64,000 nucleotides of DNA from Methanogenium sp. S4BF (GTDB lineage: Archaea > Halobacteriota > Methanomicrobia > Methanomicrobiales > Methanomicrobiaceae), in the NCBI RefSeq assembly GCF_029633965.1, contig NZ_CP091277.1:1671940-1735939 (forward strand), read 5' to 3'. The translations under genes and the position numbers were made by a program. Position 1 is the stretch's first letter. Each line of letters starts with the position of its first letter. The notes beneath the pieces were generated by a model. It was given only the letters and a program-made list of their open reading frames with translations, made no database searches and was not told the origin of the DNA. This document shows positions 8,420-17,547 of this stretch, in pieces.

Positions 8420-10349
8420 CCCGCTTCACCTCACGCTCCCGTTGTGTCCGGTACTCCCGGAAAATTGATTCAATCATCTCTGACTTCTTCCCCTGCTCAT
8501 AGGCGGCGATCTCTTTTTGCCACGCCTCCTCTGCCGCCGCAACACGGGCGGCATCCGCACTCCCGACCGGGCCGCGGATCTCAAGGGCCGTCTCTTTGGA
8601 GCCGAGGAGCACAATCCCCCGTTCGAGGCAGGCGTCTTTGAGGCGGCCGTCACCGCCGCCGATAAGCGCCCGGATCCGGAGTTCTGCAAGGGTGTCAAGC
8701 ACCGTCGTCCCCCACCCGGCCGTCGTCTTCACCGCGATGATGTCGCCTTCTGCAATCCCGAAATCGCTTTCCACCCGACGGATTGCATCGCGGGAGAGGG
8801 ACTCGGCCGCCTTCACAAGCAGGCGATCATCTCCCGCCTGGCTGCTCGACAGGCGGCGGAGGCGGTCCACCTGCTTTCTCAGCTGTTTTGTCCGTCGCTC
8901 CTCCCGCCGGAGCTTCTTCTTCTGGTTTGCGATGATCGTATCGAGCTTTGCAACCTCGGTATCCCTGCGCAGGGCCTGACTCTCCGTCGTCCGTTCCCGG
9001 TCCAGAAGCGCGTTCAGGCGGGCGATCTCTTGGTCCTTTGCCTCCCCTTCCGCCTGCAGGTCAGCGACATGCCCCCGCAGGGACTTCACCATCCCGTCGA
9101 GCTGGAGCAGGCGGTCGTCCCGCGGGCCGGGGGCAGGAACAGCCTCTTCTTCCCCTTCCCCCTCCGGTGCAGGGGCAGGCACGCCCTTTCCCAGGATCTG
9201 CTCGAGAGAGAGGCCCCGGACAACACCAGCCCGGACGTCATCCATGTCATGGCCGGGCGGCACCCGTTTTGCGACGTTCCTGAACTTCGGCTGGTAGGCG
9301 CGGAAGGCGTCCATCGCCGCCGAGAGGGAGTCGCGCTCATGATCGTTCCCGTAGGGGATATCACCGCAGAGTGTTTTCTTCTCCTCTACCGTCCGGTCAG
9401 CCTTCGGCGTATAGCCGACCGCCGAGAAGGCCCGGCGGATGCGCTCGACCGAGGCGGGCATCGGGTGCACATCGGTGGCCACCACCAGCGGCCGCCCCGC
9501 GGTGTAGAGCGCTTCAATCACATCCGGCATCGCCATCGTCCGGGAGCTCCTGACAAGCACCGGTTCGCCGTCCAGCGTGACCGCGGCGATGCCCACTGTC
9601 GTCCCCGGATCGATGCCCACAAAGAGATACCGCTGTCCGCCGCCCCGCGTCCGGTAGCGGATACGGTCGAGCCGGCGTCCCGCCACCTTCACCTGCACAT
9701 CTGCCGACCGGACAGTGGTGACCGGCACATCCTCCCGCGGGGAGGCGACCGTAAAATGCACCCGGCCGAGGCCGCCGAACGCCTTCACCTCCTCTGTCGT
9801 ATACGAGAGGCCGTGCTCCCGCAGTGTCGCCTCCACATCGCGGGACGTCTGCCGCACCGCCCCGTGCACCTTGCGTGCGTAGCGGTTCTGGCTCCATCCC
9901 CCTTTCCCGAGCGACCGGCCCCGCGAGACGAACACATCAGTCGTATTCTCAAAGGCCACCACCTCCGCACCGCCGCCGAGTTCGGCGACCACCGCGGATG
10001 CGCGGGCCTCTGCAAACGGATCCAACCGGTTGAACTTCATATTGTACCGGGCGGCCACCCGCGGGAGGGACTGCTGCTTCTCCCCGCCGGTGGACTGCAC
10101 CAGCATAGTCTGCGGGGGCAGGGACTGCAGAAACGAAAAAAGAGCCCGCTGATCACGGGCAATCTCCTGCACCGAGTCGACGGCGAGGATGTCGGGTTTT
10201 TCACGCGCGATACGGCGGAGCAGACGGAATACCGAAACCTCGGCAGTGTCCTGTTCCTGACTGTCCTCGCGGATTACAAGGGCAAAACGCGGTCTCTCGC
10301 CCCGCGAACGTACTGATCCATGGATAATATCGATCCCAAAGACCTTCAC
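8412..10349 (-). CDS. DUF460 protein, predicted RNase H-fold nuclease/ATPase-like
   Basis: 645 residues from a GTG at 10349, which overlaps the stop of RIO2 (GTGA). That start is preferred to an in-frame ATG at 10478 because homologues begin 'KVFGIDI'. The N-terminal half carries RNase H-like features ('VFGIDIIHGSV', 'ILAVDSVQEIA') and a second similar unit in the middle ('LFVGIDPGTTVGIAAVTLDG', 'VVATDVHP', 'DHERDSLSAAMDAFRAY'). The C-terminal half has a long coiled coil (about 450-530) and a compact end domain. DUF460 proteins are conserved in archaea and their function is not established; nucleic-acid processing is the usual prediction. Position next to RIO2 suggests a link with ribosome or RNA metabolism. 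Confidence 0.9.
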   Translation of the reverse strand: MKVFGIDIIHGSVRSRGERPRFALVIREDSQEQDTAEVSVFRLLRRIAREKPDILAVDSVQEIARDQRALFSFLQSLPPQTMLVQSTGGEKQQSLPRVAARYNMKFNRLDPFAEARASAVVAELGGGAEVVAFENTTDVFVSRGRSLGKGGWSQNRYARKVHGAVRQTSRDVEATLREHGLSYTTEEVKAFGGLGRVHFTVASPREDVPVTTVRSADVQVKVAGRRLDRIRYRTRGGGQRYLFVGIDPGTTVGIAAVTLDGEPVLVRSSRTMAMPDVIEALYTAGRPLVVATDVHPMPASVERIRRAFSAVGYTPKADRTVEEKKTLCGDIPYGNDHERDSLSAAMDAFRAYQPKFRNVAKRVPPGHDMDDVRAGVVRGLSLEQILGKGVPAPAPEGEGEEEAVPAPGPRDDRLLQLDGMVKSLRGHVADLQAEGEAKDQEIARLNALLDRERTTESQALRRDTEVAKLDTIIANQKKKLRREERRTKQLRKQVDRLRRLSSSQAGDDRLLVKAAESLSRDAIRRVESDFGIAEGDIIAVKTTAGWGTTVLDTLAELRIRALIGGGDGRLKDACLERGIVLLGSKETALEIRGPVGSADAARVAAAEEAWQKEIAAYEQGKKSEMIESIFREYRTQREREVKRDG

Positions 10350-11203
10350 CCGACCACCTGCGCAAGTGTCTCTTCCACCGGCGCATCGACCCGGTACTTC
10401 CGGGAGAAGAAGGTACAGATATTGGTGATGTCGCGCAGCAGGATCTCTGCTGCTGTCGGGTGTGCGGGATCGATCCACTGCGGCCAGTCAATCAGCCAGA
10501 CATCCTTCCCGTCCACCATGACATTAAATTCCGAGAGATCGCCGTGAATATAGCCGAGCTGATAGGCTTTGGCCACATTCTCCACAATGACCGCAAAGAC
10601 ATCATCCGGATTCTCCAGAGTCGCCTGTGCGATGGGCACCCCGTGGATAAACGTCATCACAATGAGATTGCGGTTGATGTCTACCGGCACCGGCACCGAA
10701 ACCTCTGCGTGCAGGGCAGTGAGGGCGTCATACTCCTGACGGGCCGAGAAGGTTGAGGCAAATATCCACGGGAAATGCTTGTACTGCGGCATATAGGTCC
10801 GCGACCGGCGCACGGTCTGGAACGACTGCTGGCCGACCCGGTGAAACTTCAGGGCAACAACCCCCATCCCCATCGCCTCATAGACTGTCGCCTCCTTCCC
10901 GACGCCGAGGAGGCACCCGAGGGAGGTGACCGACCCTTTGCGCACCGCACCCTGCAGGGCGAGGGCGTCAAATCCGGTGAAGACCATCTGGTATCCTTTG
11001 TAAGGCACAGAACTGCTCTTCACCATGTTGCGCTCCATCAGGTGTCCGAGGCGGTAGGCCAGTTCAGACTCGGAGAGCTTCGTCTGGTGGCGGAGAACAT
11101 CCTCCGGGACCCAGCGGTAGTGTTTCATCAGTCGTTCCAGGGCGAGCAGGATCTTGATTTCGAAGCGGTGAAGGCCACGCACATCGTCAGCACAGATGGA
11201 CAT
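10346..11203 (-). CDS. rio2: RIO2-type atypical serine protein kinase
   Basis: 285 residues. An N-terminal winged helix (about 1-90: 'LHRFEIKILLALERLMKHYRWVPEDVL') is followed by the RIO kinase domain. Motifs: 'LGVGKEATVYEA' (P-loop), 'VALKFHRVGQQSF' (catalytic Lys), 'YIHGDLSEFNVMV' (catalytic loop) and 'WLIDWPQWIDPAHP' (metal-binding Asp). RIO2 acts in late small-subunit ribosome maturation. First gene of the minus-strand operon; its promoter must lie in the 20-53 bases shared with the divergent tRNA thiolase gene. Confidence 0.95.
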   Translation of the reverse strand: MSICADDVRGLHRFEIKILLALERLMKHYRWVPEDVLRHQTKLSESELAYRLGHLMERNMVKSSSVPYKGYQMVFTGFDALALQGAVRKGSVTSLGCLLGVGKEATVYEAMGMGVVALKFHRVGQQSFQTVRRSRTYMPQYKHFPWIFASTFSARQEYDALTALHAEVSVPVPVDINRNLIVMTFIHGVPIAQATLENPDDVFAVIVENVAKAYQLGYIHGDLSEFNVMVDGKDVWLIDWPQWIDPAHPTAAEILLRDITNICTFFSRKYRVDAPVEETLAQVVG

Positions 11204-11223
11204 TATTGTAGTATGGATTTAAC

Positions 11224-12159
11224 ATGAGAGATGATATATCTTTGATTGACACCCCCATGAACTGTTCAAAATGCCGCCGGGAGGCGATCATATACCAGCG
11301 GTACTCAGGAATGCACCTCTGCCGCGAGCACTTCACCGAGAGCGTCGAGTCCCGGGTGAAACGCGAGATACGCAAACACCGGTGGGTGGAGCACGGCGAT
11401 ACGATAGGCGTTGCCCTTTCGGGCGGGAAGGATTCCACATCTCTCCTGCATTTTCTCATCAAAACGTTTGGCCATCGCCCGGACATCACCATCCATGCGA
11501 TCACAATCGATGAGGGCATCGCCGGCTATCGTGACCTCTCTGAGATGAAAGCAATTGTCGAACGCTACGGGGTGCCCTGGCATACCGCTTCCTTTGCTGA
11601 GGAGTATGGCATCACCCTGGACGGCATTGTGGAAGGCCAGGGGGACGACCGGCGCTCCTGCTCATTCTGCGGGGTGCTGCGCCGCCGGGTGATGAACCGC
11701 ATTGCACGTGAGGCCGGGTGCACGAAAATTGCATTCGGATTTAATCTCGACGACGAGGCACAGTCCGTGATGATGAACGTCCTCCGGGGAGACACCGAAC
11801 GCCTGACCATGCCGCAGCGGGAGAATCCGGGGATGATACCGCGGATACGCCCCTTTGCCGCCATCCCTGAGCGTGAGGTCGCACTCTACGCCCATCTGCA
11901 TGTCGGGCCTCTTGCAGACCACGGGTGCCCGTATGCCCACAATGCCCTCCGCGGGGATGTGCGCAGGCTCTTAAACGAGTATAACTGGCTGCACCCGGCC
12001 ACCAAATACGCGGTACGGGGCCTGGGAGAAGACCTGCAGGGACTGGGCGCCGGCCCTGCCGCACCGCCGGAGATCTGCCCAAGATGCGGCGAACCGGCAT
12101 TCGGAAACTGCCGGACCTGTGCAGTCCTCGATGAGGTGAGACGGGGCGAAGGGCGATGA
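11224..12159 (+). CDS. tRNA 2-thiolation ATP pyrophosphatase (NcsA/TtuA family)
   Basis: Up to 311 residues. It activates wobble uridine of tRNA with ATP for thiolation. Seen: an N-terminal zinc finger (C14, C17, C33 ... H36 region), a PP-loop 'VALSGGKDS' (64-71), the catalytic 'CSFCGVLRRR' Cys pair (146, 149), 'FGFNLDDEAQS', and a C-terminal 'CPRCGEPAFGNCRTC' finger. A start at Met12 (11257, 'MNCSKC') fits homologues better. It would place a TATA-like gatatatct (about 11233-11241) upstream of a leaderless mRNA, so 11224 is uncertain. Its stop overlaps the channel gene's ATG (ATGA). Confidence 0.9.
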   Translation: MRDDISLIDTPMNCSKCRREAIIYQRYSGMHLCREHFTESVESRVKREIRKHRWVEHGDTIGVALSGGKDSTSLLHFLIKTFGHRPDITIHAITIDEGIAGYRDLSEMKAIVERYGVPWHTASFAEEYGITLDGIVEGQGDDRRSCSFCGVLRRRVMNRIAREAGCTKIAFGFNLDDEAQSVMMNVLRGDTERLTMPQRENPGMIPRIRPFAAIPEREVALYAHLHVGPLADHGCPYAHNALRGDVRRLLNEYNWLHPATKYAVRGLGEDLQGLGAGPAAPPEICPRCGEPAFGNCRTCAVLDEVRRGEGR

Positions 12160-13883
12160 AACCCCATAAGAGTCTGAAACGGATCATCCAGGGTGTGGCG
12201 CCGCCCAAGCGTCTGCGCCTCTATGTCACTGCTCTTGCGGCCCAGATCATCATCTATGCCCTCCTCATCTACCTTTTAATCCCCATACTGGAAGGGTATA
12301 CCCTCACCCCGATAGAATCACTCTACTTTGTGGTCATGACCATCTCGACCGTGGGCTATGGCCTCACGTTCCCGATGGAGAGTGACATCACCCATGTGCT
12401 CGTCATCATCATCATCATCGCCGGGGTGACCACGGTCCTCTTCATCATCCCCGCCCTGCTCTCCCCGTATCTCGAACGGGCCTTCCGCACAGGGCCTCCC
12501 CGCCGGACTTCAATCCGTCCGGACGGCCACACCGTTGTGGCGGGCTTCAATGAGGTCACGCGATCACTGCTTCAAATGCTCCCGATTGCTGAAAATGACA
12601 TCATCCTCGTTGAGGAGAGTGAAGAACGTGCAAAGAAGGCACTCGGGATGAAAGGGGATGCACCGCAGGTCATATGGGGCAAATACAATGACGAGGAGAC
12701 CTGGAAGAATGCCTGGATCTCAAAGGCGGACTACGTCATCATCAATGAAGAAGAGCACACTGCGGCAAAGATCATCCTCGGGATTACACGTATGACCGAT
12801 GCGAAGATCATCACCATTGTAGAAGACATCTCCAAGGACCGCTTTCTCCGCTACGCCGGGTCTGAATATATCCTCTCCCCGAAAAGCGTTGCCGGAAAGA
12901 GCCTTGCCCGCTATGCCGTCCCCGGCCCCTTCTTCGAGACCATCTATGATGAAAACCCGTACTGCACCCTCCAGTCCACGGAGGGACCCGAAAACGGCGG
13001 GGAAAAACGGAAGATATTCATGCTTCCCGTCCTCGAAGGATTCCGCTTCGTGGGGCACACGGTGGGTGATATTAACCGGAATGACGAACACCCGATTGAG
13101 ATCGTCTCATACTGGAAGGGACACGACTTCATCATGTACCCGGATGAAATGGCGATCATCGACAAGTCGATGATCCTCTTTGTCCACGGGGCGGAGGCGG
13201 ATGTCCATGCCACGCTCGATGAGAGCCTCACCCCCGGGACGACCGATGCCTATGCGGTTATTGTCGGATTCGGCCGGATCGGGAGGACCGTGTATACGGA
13301 ACTGGAGGAGATCGGCATCCATGCCACGGTCATCGATCCGGTGGCAGACGAGGTGCCCGGGATCCACGGCAGCGGGGAGTCAGAGGCTGACCTCATTGCA
13401 GCGGGCATCACCCATGCCTCGGTATGCATTATCGCAACCTCGGATGACGACGTGAACATCTTCAGCACCCTGATGGCACGGACGCTCAACCAGAAGATGC
13501 GGGTGCTCTCGGTTGCCACCGAGCCGGAATCGGTGGAGAAGCTCTACCGGGCGGGTGCTGACTATGTCGTCGATCTCCCGACCCACGGGGCGATTCTCGC
13601 AGCAAACATCGTCCTTGCCGACCTCATCCACCTCATTCTTGACCTGCCGGGCATCCAGGGGCAGAAGATTGCAGCCAAGCATATTATGAATAAACTCCCC
13701 ATTACGGTAGAGGGTATTGAGGCACGGACGGGCGTGCAGGTCATCGGGTTTCGCGGGCGCCATAAATATGTGATACACCCGGAGAAAAACCGGATTTTAA
13801 TGGAAGGTGACGAAGTGATCGTTATCGGCACCCGGGACCAGCTGCAGGCATTCATCCGCGCAACATCACCAGGAGATAACTGA
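12156..13883 (+). CDS. Potassium channel with two RCK/TrkA domains
   Basis: 575 residues. Two TM segments (about 25-45 and 75-100) flank a pore helix and the selectivity filter 'TISTVGYG' (TVGYG at 65-69). A first RCK unit (about 120-345: 'HTVVAGFNEVTRSLLQML', 'VIINEEEHTAAKII') ends in a TrkA-C-like domain. A second TrkA-N unit (about 362-480: 'YAVIVGFGRIGRTVYTELEE', Rossmann GxGxxG) is followed by a final TrkA-C (about 500-572). Fused tandem RCK halves recall GsuK/MthK-type gated channels. It likely controls potassium flux in response to nucleotides or ions. Overlaps the thiolase gene by 4 bases and precedes nadE by 1 base. Confidence 0.9.
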   Translation: MKPHKSLKRIIQGVAPPKRLRLYVTALAAQIIIYALLIYLLIPILEGYTLTPIESLYFVVMTISTVGYGLTFPMESDITHVLVIIIIIAGVTTVLFIIPALLSPYLERAFRTGPPRRTSIRPDGHTVVAGFNEVTRSLLQMLPIAENDIILVEESEERAKKALGMKGDAPQVIWGKYNDEETWKNAWISKADYVIINEEEHTAAKIILGITRMTDAKIITIVEDISKDRFLRYAGSEYILSPKSVAGKSLARYAVPGPFFETIYDENPYCTLQSTEGPENGGEKRKIFMLPVLEGFRFVGHTVGDINRNDEHPIEIVSYWKGHDFIMYPDEMAIIDKSMILFVHGAEADVHATLDESLTPGTTDAYAVIVGFGRIGRTVYTELEEIGIHATVIDPVADEVPGIHGSGESEADLIAAGITHASVCIIATSDDDVNIFSTLMARTLNQKMRVLSVATEPESVEKLYRAGADYVVDLPTHGAILAANIVLADLIHLILDLPGIQGQKIAAKHIMNKLPITVEGIEARTGVQVIGFRGRHKYVIHPEKNRILMEGDEVIVIGTRDQLQAFIRATSPGDN

Positions 13884-13884
13884 A

Positions 13885-14637
13885 ATGAAACAAACATGTG
13901 AAACAGGCTGTGAATGCGAACGAATTGAACAGATGATACGCCACACGCTCTGGTCCTCCGGGGCCAAAGGATTTGTCGTGGGCATCAGCGGCGGAGTGGA
14001 CTCGGCCCTCGCCGCAGCACTCTGTGCACGGGCGGTGGGCGGAGAACGGGTGGTGGGCATCGCCCTTCCGTCCCCGGTCACCCCTGAAGCCGACCTGAAA
14101 GACGGTGCCGACCTCTGCGCCGCGTTTGACATCCCCTTCAAAACGATATCCATTGAACCGATGCTCAATGCCTTTGCCGGCATGGAAGAGTTTGAGAAGA
14201 CCCCGTATCTGAACGGCAACCTGATGGCCCGCATCCGCATGACGACACTCTATTACCATGCAAACCGTCTGCATCATCTCGTCTGCGGGACCTCCAACCG
14301 GTCTGAATACATGCTTGGCTACTGCACCAAATACGGCGACAATGCGGCCGACATCCAGCCGATTCTGCACTGCTACAAGACGAGGGTCTTTGCACTCGCC
14401 GAAGAGGTCGGCGTGCCGGCACCCATCATCGAGAAAGCCCCCTCCGCAGGACTCTGGCCGGGCCAGAGTGATGAGGCGGATATCGGGTTTACCTATGCAG
14501 AGATTGACCGTGCACTCGCCTCTCTTGAGGCGAACAACTGGACGGCGTCAAATGCACAGGAAGAGCTTATCCTCGGGAAAGTGCAGGCATCCATGCACAA
14601 ACGCATGGGCCCGCCAAACCTGATGGATATCTCATAA
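13885..14637 (+). CDS. nadE: NAD synthetase, ammonia-dependent type
   Basis: 250 residues; adenylates deamido-NAD and amidates it with ammonia. The PP-loop 'GISGGVDSALAAALC' (SGGVDS 35-40), 'RIRMTTLYYHAN', 'LVCGTSNRSEYMLGYCTKYGD' and 'EKAPSAGLWPGQSDEADIG' are all present. There is no glutaminase domain, so it uses free ammonia, as is usual for archaea. An N-terminal 'CETGCECE' cluster is an extra feature. It starts 2 bases after the channel stop and so is co-transcribed with it. Confidence 0.95.
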   Translation: MKQTCETGCECERIEQMIRHTLWSSGAKGFVVGISGGVDSALAAALCARAVGGERVVGIALPSPVTPEADLKDGADLCAAFDIPFKTISIEPMLNAFAGMEEFEKTPYLNGNLMARIRMTTLYYHANRLHHLVCGTSNRSEYMLGYCTKYGDNAADIQPILHCYKTRVFALAEEVGVPAPIIEKAPSAGLWPGQSDEADIGFTYAEIDRALASLEANNWTASNAQEELILGKVQASMHKRMGPPNLMDIS

Positions 14638-14641
14638 TCAT

Positions 14642-15337
14642 CTATTTTAACGTACGAAACAATGCCGCGTAGTTCCCGGGATCGTTCAGGTAGCCAAGGG
14701 CGTCCCCGCCGATAAGATCGTATATCTCCCTGCCGTGGACGATGCCCGCCTCAGGGAATTCCGGGGCATCCCGTATGGTAAGGGGACCCGCACCAGGATA
14801 TCGTGGATTCTTTATCCACCCGTCAGTGCAGTGGTAGTATGCCGCCCCCCGGTGTTCTTCATACGCTGCATATTCACTTGAAAACTCTTCGGATACCAGA
14901 TTTACCATGCAGAGTTCAGTATCTGCCGGATTGATGGTGACATGCCCGTATCCCGGCGGAACGAGGACGGCATCGCCGGGCCCTGCCCGTACGACAATCA
15001 CATCTGCTGCATCCCGTGTCTGAAGCAGGTATTCAGCCCTGCCGGAGAGCACCTGATAGAGTTCGGGATAGCCGGTGCCGTCCGGTGCTGCCGGGTGATA
15101 ATGGCCCTTGGTCTTAGCAAATTCCCCGCATACGCTCATCGGGGGAATGACCGTATAATCAAACCGTATCCTGTTGGCGGTCAGCCAGTCCCGGTCCTCT
15201 GCCGTGCGGGCAAGGTTCCGGTACATAAAATAGAGGGGGCCGGATGCACTGCACCCTGCCTCGGCAAGGACCGGACGCATCTGGCCTATTGTTCGTATCT
15301 GCGGTTCGGGCAGATCGATGTCCCGGTACAGTTCCAT
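14642..15337 (-). CDS. pgiA: Cupin-type glucose-6-phosphate isomerase
   Basis: 231 residues of the archaeal cupin phosphoglucose isomerase family; it interconverts glucose-6-P and fructose-6-P using a bound metal. The metal and substrate motif 'TKGHYHP......YPELYQVLSG' (H79, H81, E92) and a later 'VPPGYGHVTIN' supply the cupin ligands. Length is somewhat above the ~190 typical because of a C-terminal extension with 'GWIKNPRYPGAGPLTIRD'. The ATG overlaps the stop of the upstream surface-protein gene by one base, suggesting co-transcription of unrelated genes. Confidence 0.93.
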   Translation of the reverse strand: MELYRDIDLPEPQIRTIGQMRPVLAEAGCSASGPLYFMYRNLARTAEDRDWLTANRIRFDYTVIPPMSVCGEFAKTKGHYHPAAPDGTGYPELYQVLSGRAEYLLQTRDAADVIVVRAGPGDAVLVPPGYGHVTINPADTELCMVNLVSEEFSSEYAAYEEHRGAAYYHCTDGWIKNPRYPGAGPLTIRDAPEFPEAGIVHGREIYDLIGGDALGYLNDPGNYAALFRTLK

Positions 15338-16632
15338 TATTGTTGTTTCTGTTTCCGCTGTTGATATAGATAGTACCCGGCACCAAGGATTACGAAGAGC
15401 AGCACCGTGATGAAAATGGGGTTCGTGAAGATGGTTCCAAGGCCGCTTCTGCTCTGGATGGTCACTTCAGCCTTCATCGGGTCTGAGATGACACTGTTTT
15501 TCAGGGAGTCCTTGTACCGGACCTCAGTGTCCAGTCCATAGGTCTTGATGGTGGCATCATCAGAGACGCTGACCTGATAATAGGCTGTTGCCGTTTCACC
15601 GGGTGCCAGGTCCCCGAGGTATGCAGTGTCGTCATTGCTCGTGAACGGGTCAACGGCACTGATACGGGAGGTGGCATCATAGGCAGTGGCACCGCCGGTG
15701 TTTTTGTAAACCACTTCAATCGTGCCCTTCTCTGCCGGATACATCGTAAATGCCTCAGAGACTACCTCGAAAGTTATCTCCTCTCCGACCGGGACACCGA
15801 TGGTCACCAGCTTTGAGGTGACTTTGTCGCCTTCACTGTTCTCATAGGTGACAGCGAGATTCATCGGATAGGATGAGCCGGAGGCATCCTTTGATGCGGC
15901 TACCTTGAAGTGCGCTGTTACTGTTTCGCCGGGGGCGAACTCACCGATAAAGAAACTGCCGTCGGTCGGGGTGACCGGGCTTCCGGAGACCGGTGAGAGA
16001 ACGAGTGTCGCCTGCTGTCCCGTGTCCTGTCCGCTGTTTTTTACGGAAACGGTCAGATAGCCTTCCGTGCCGGCATTGAGTTCAACGACATCTGCCGAGA
16101 GTACGGTGGCCTGCACATCCGGTTTGATGACGACTTCAAGGGAGAGGGTATCTGTTTTAGTCCGGTATTCATACTTCAGTGCGTCATTGCTGAACTCATT
16201 TGCCTGATAGAGGTATGTGTATTCCAGGGTGACCGGCAAAACGTAGGTTCCTGCTGGCGCACCATCGTTGATTCTGACCTCAAATGGCGCCTGCACGCGT
16301 GCACCGCCTTTAATGTCGCCCACCAGCTGTGCATCAGTCTTGACGGAGACCGGGGCATTCCCCTCGCCGAGGGTGACAACCACGTTCTTTGCGGTGTTCG
16401 GCCGGTCTTCACGGGCCACATTTGCCGGATTCTGTGAGGAGAAGTCAATGGTCCCGATGTTCTCCACCTTCACCGGGATCGTTACCATGGTATCAGGATA
16501 GTATTCATTGCTGCCCTCGATACTGACACGCAGATCCGGTGGTCCGGAGATCACTTTCTCTGCTGCCATCACCGGTGCGCAGAGGCACACAATGAGGACA
16601 ATTCCTATGATTGCAGTACGTGAAAAATTCAT
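15337..16632 (-). CDS. Membrane-anchored surface protein with NEW3/CARDB-like repeats
   Basis: 431 residues from the ATG at 16632, which begins a proper signal peptide (MNFSRTAIIGIVLIVCLCAPVMAAE). An in-frame upstream ATG at 16719 would add 29 polar residues overlapping the trmB promoter and is unlikely. The ectodomain has at least three immunoglobulin-like repeats of the COG1361 type, each with 'G....V.V.V.NTG' and 'G.LAPGETATAYYQVSVSDDA' signatures. One TM segment near the C-terminus (about 403-421) and a short 'YYLYQQRKQKQQ' cytosolic tail follow. Function unknown; in archaea such proteins often accompany transporters or S-layer parts. Divergent from trmB with a shared operator-like dyad. 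Confidence 0.85.
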   Translation of the reverse strand: MNFSRTAIIGIVLIVCLCAPVMAAEKVISGPPDLRVSIEGSNEYYPDTMVTIPVKVENIGTIDFSSQNPANVAREDRPNTAKNVVVTLGEGNAPVSVKTDAQLVGDIKGGARVQAPFEVRINDGAPAGTYVLPVTLEYTYLYQANEFSNDALKYEYRTKTDTLSLEVVIKPDVQATVLSADVVELNAGTEGYLTVSVKNSGQDTGQQATLVLSPVSGSPVTPTDGSFFIGEFAPGETVTAHFKVAASKDASGSSYPMNLAVTYENSEGDKVTSKLVTIGVPVGEEITFEVVSEAFTMYPAEKGTIEVVYKNTGGATAYDATSRISAVDPFTSNDDTAYLGDLAPGETATAYYQVSVSDDATIKTYGLDTEVRYKDSLKNSVISDPMKAEVTIQSRSGLGTIFTNPIFITVLLFVILGAGYYLYQQRKQKQQ

Positions 16633-16640
16633 AATATCAC

Positions 16641-16662
16641 TGTTGTTGTATTTGTAACAACA
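16641..16662. promoter_or_regulatory. Inverted repeat between surface-protein gene and trmB
   Basis: Seven-base arms TGTTGTT (16641-16647) and AACAACA (16656-16662) are separated by 8 bases. The dyad lies 9-30 bases before the minus-strand ATG and upstream of the TATA-like ttatatatt (about 16679-16686) of trmB. A candidate operator for the TrmB regulator, inferred from position. The 9-mer TTGTTGTAT recurs downstream of trmB. Confidence 0.45.
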
Positions 16663-16690
16663 TTTATCTGCATTCTCATTATATATTCCT

Positions 16691-17476
16691 ATGCCAATGG
16701 CTAAGACTGCCCCCAGCACCTCAATGATACAGGAACACCTGAAATCCCTCGGCCTGACAAAATATGAGAGCCTCGTCTATATCGCACTCCTTCAGGTCGA
16801 CGGCGCGACAGCAACCGAAATACACGAGATTTCCGGAGTGCCGCGGGCATCCGTCTATCCCGTTCTTGACAAACTCAGCAAAAAACAGCTGGTCAATATC
16901 TCAACCACCTCCCCGAAACGCTTTGCAGCCACCCCCCCGGATGAAGCCATAGACGGCCTTATCGCGCACATCACACAGGACTCTGCTGAAGTCAAAAAGG
17001 AGCTTTCTGCCATCTATGATGAGCGTGTCAGCATGAACCATGCAGAACGGCAGGAGATGATCTGGAGCATCCACGGCGCAGAGAATATCGGCAGCCGGGC
17101 GGTTGACCTGATACGGTCTGCAGAATCAGAAGTGGCCATATTAAGCGGCAACACCATCCTGACGGCGCCCATCCAGGAGGCGATCAGCGCTCTTGGCCCG
17201 GAGGTAACAGTGGAGATTGCCACCGCAGGCGGCCGGGAAAGGCATGACATCCCCCCGAATGCACGGGAACTGGTAATAGGAATGGTCCCGCATCCCGAGA
17301 GTTTTCCGGGGGAGAAGAAGCCGCCCTGCATCATCATCGTCGACCACCGGCGGGTGATGGCATTTGTGCATGATGATGCCAATGTCCTCAGCGCACTCTA
17401 TTCAGAGTCACCGGCGTTTTTCAGTCTCTTTGCCGGGTACTGGAGTTTTGTCAAAGGGCATGTATCCACCCCCTGA
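16691..17476 (+). CDS. TrmB-family transcriptional regulator
   Basis: 261 residues from the first ATG. A start at the ATG of 16724 ('MIQEHLKSLGLTKYESLVYIALL') fits the family better, because the TATA-like box ends only about 5 bases before 16691. The TrmB winged helix (about 12-80: 'GLTKYESLVYIALLQVDGATATEIHEISGVPRASVYPVLDKLSKKQLV') is followed by a coiled linker. A C-terminal PLD-like ligand domain is also present (about 115-255, 'IHGAENIGSRAVDLIRSAESEVAILSGN', 'IIIVDHRRVMAFV'). TrmB proteins sense sugars or other metabolites; the effector is unknown. It is flanked on both sides by TTGTTGTAT-containing dyads. Confidence 0.9.
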   Translation: MPMAKTAPSTSMIQEHLKSLGLTKYESLVYIALLQVDGATATEIHEISGVPRASVYPVLDKLSKKQLVNISTTSPKRFAATPPDEAIDGLIAHITQDSAEVKKELSAIYDERVSMNHAERQEMIWSIHGAENIGSRAVDLIRSAESEVAILSGNTILTAPIQEAISALGPEVTVEIATAGGRERHDIPPNARELVIGMVPHPESFPGEKKPPCIIIVDHRRVMAFVHDDANVLSALYSESPAFFSLFAGYWSFVKGHVSTP

Positions 17477-17516
17477 GAACGAAAAGCTATTGAGTCCGGT
17501 ATGAAACCGGAAAGTT

Positions 17517-17539
17517 TGTTGTATCCAACATCCAACAAT
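17517..17539. promoter_or_regulatory. Second TTGTTG/CAACAA dyad
   Basis: Arms TTGTTG (17517-17522) and CAACAA (17534-17539) with an 11-base spacer lie just before the ATG at 17548. The site shares TTGTTGTAT with the dyad at 16641-16662. A second operator for the same regulator is inferred. Confidence 0.4.
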
Positions 17540-17547
17540 CTCCTTTA

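Noticed and set aside
8517-10316. A 599-codon open frame on the plus strand
   Set aside because: It lies antisense to the DUF460 gene, which has recognised motifs. Its composition (Arg/Pro/His-rich) is typical of the complement of GC-rich coding sequence.
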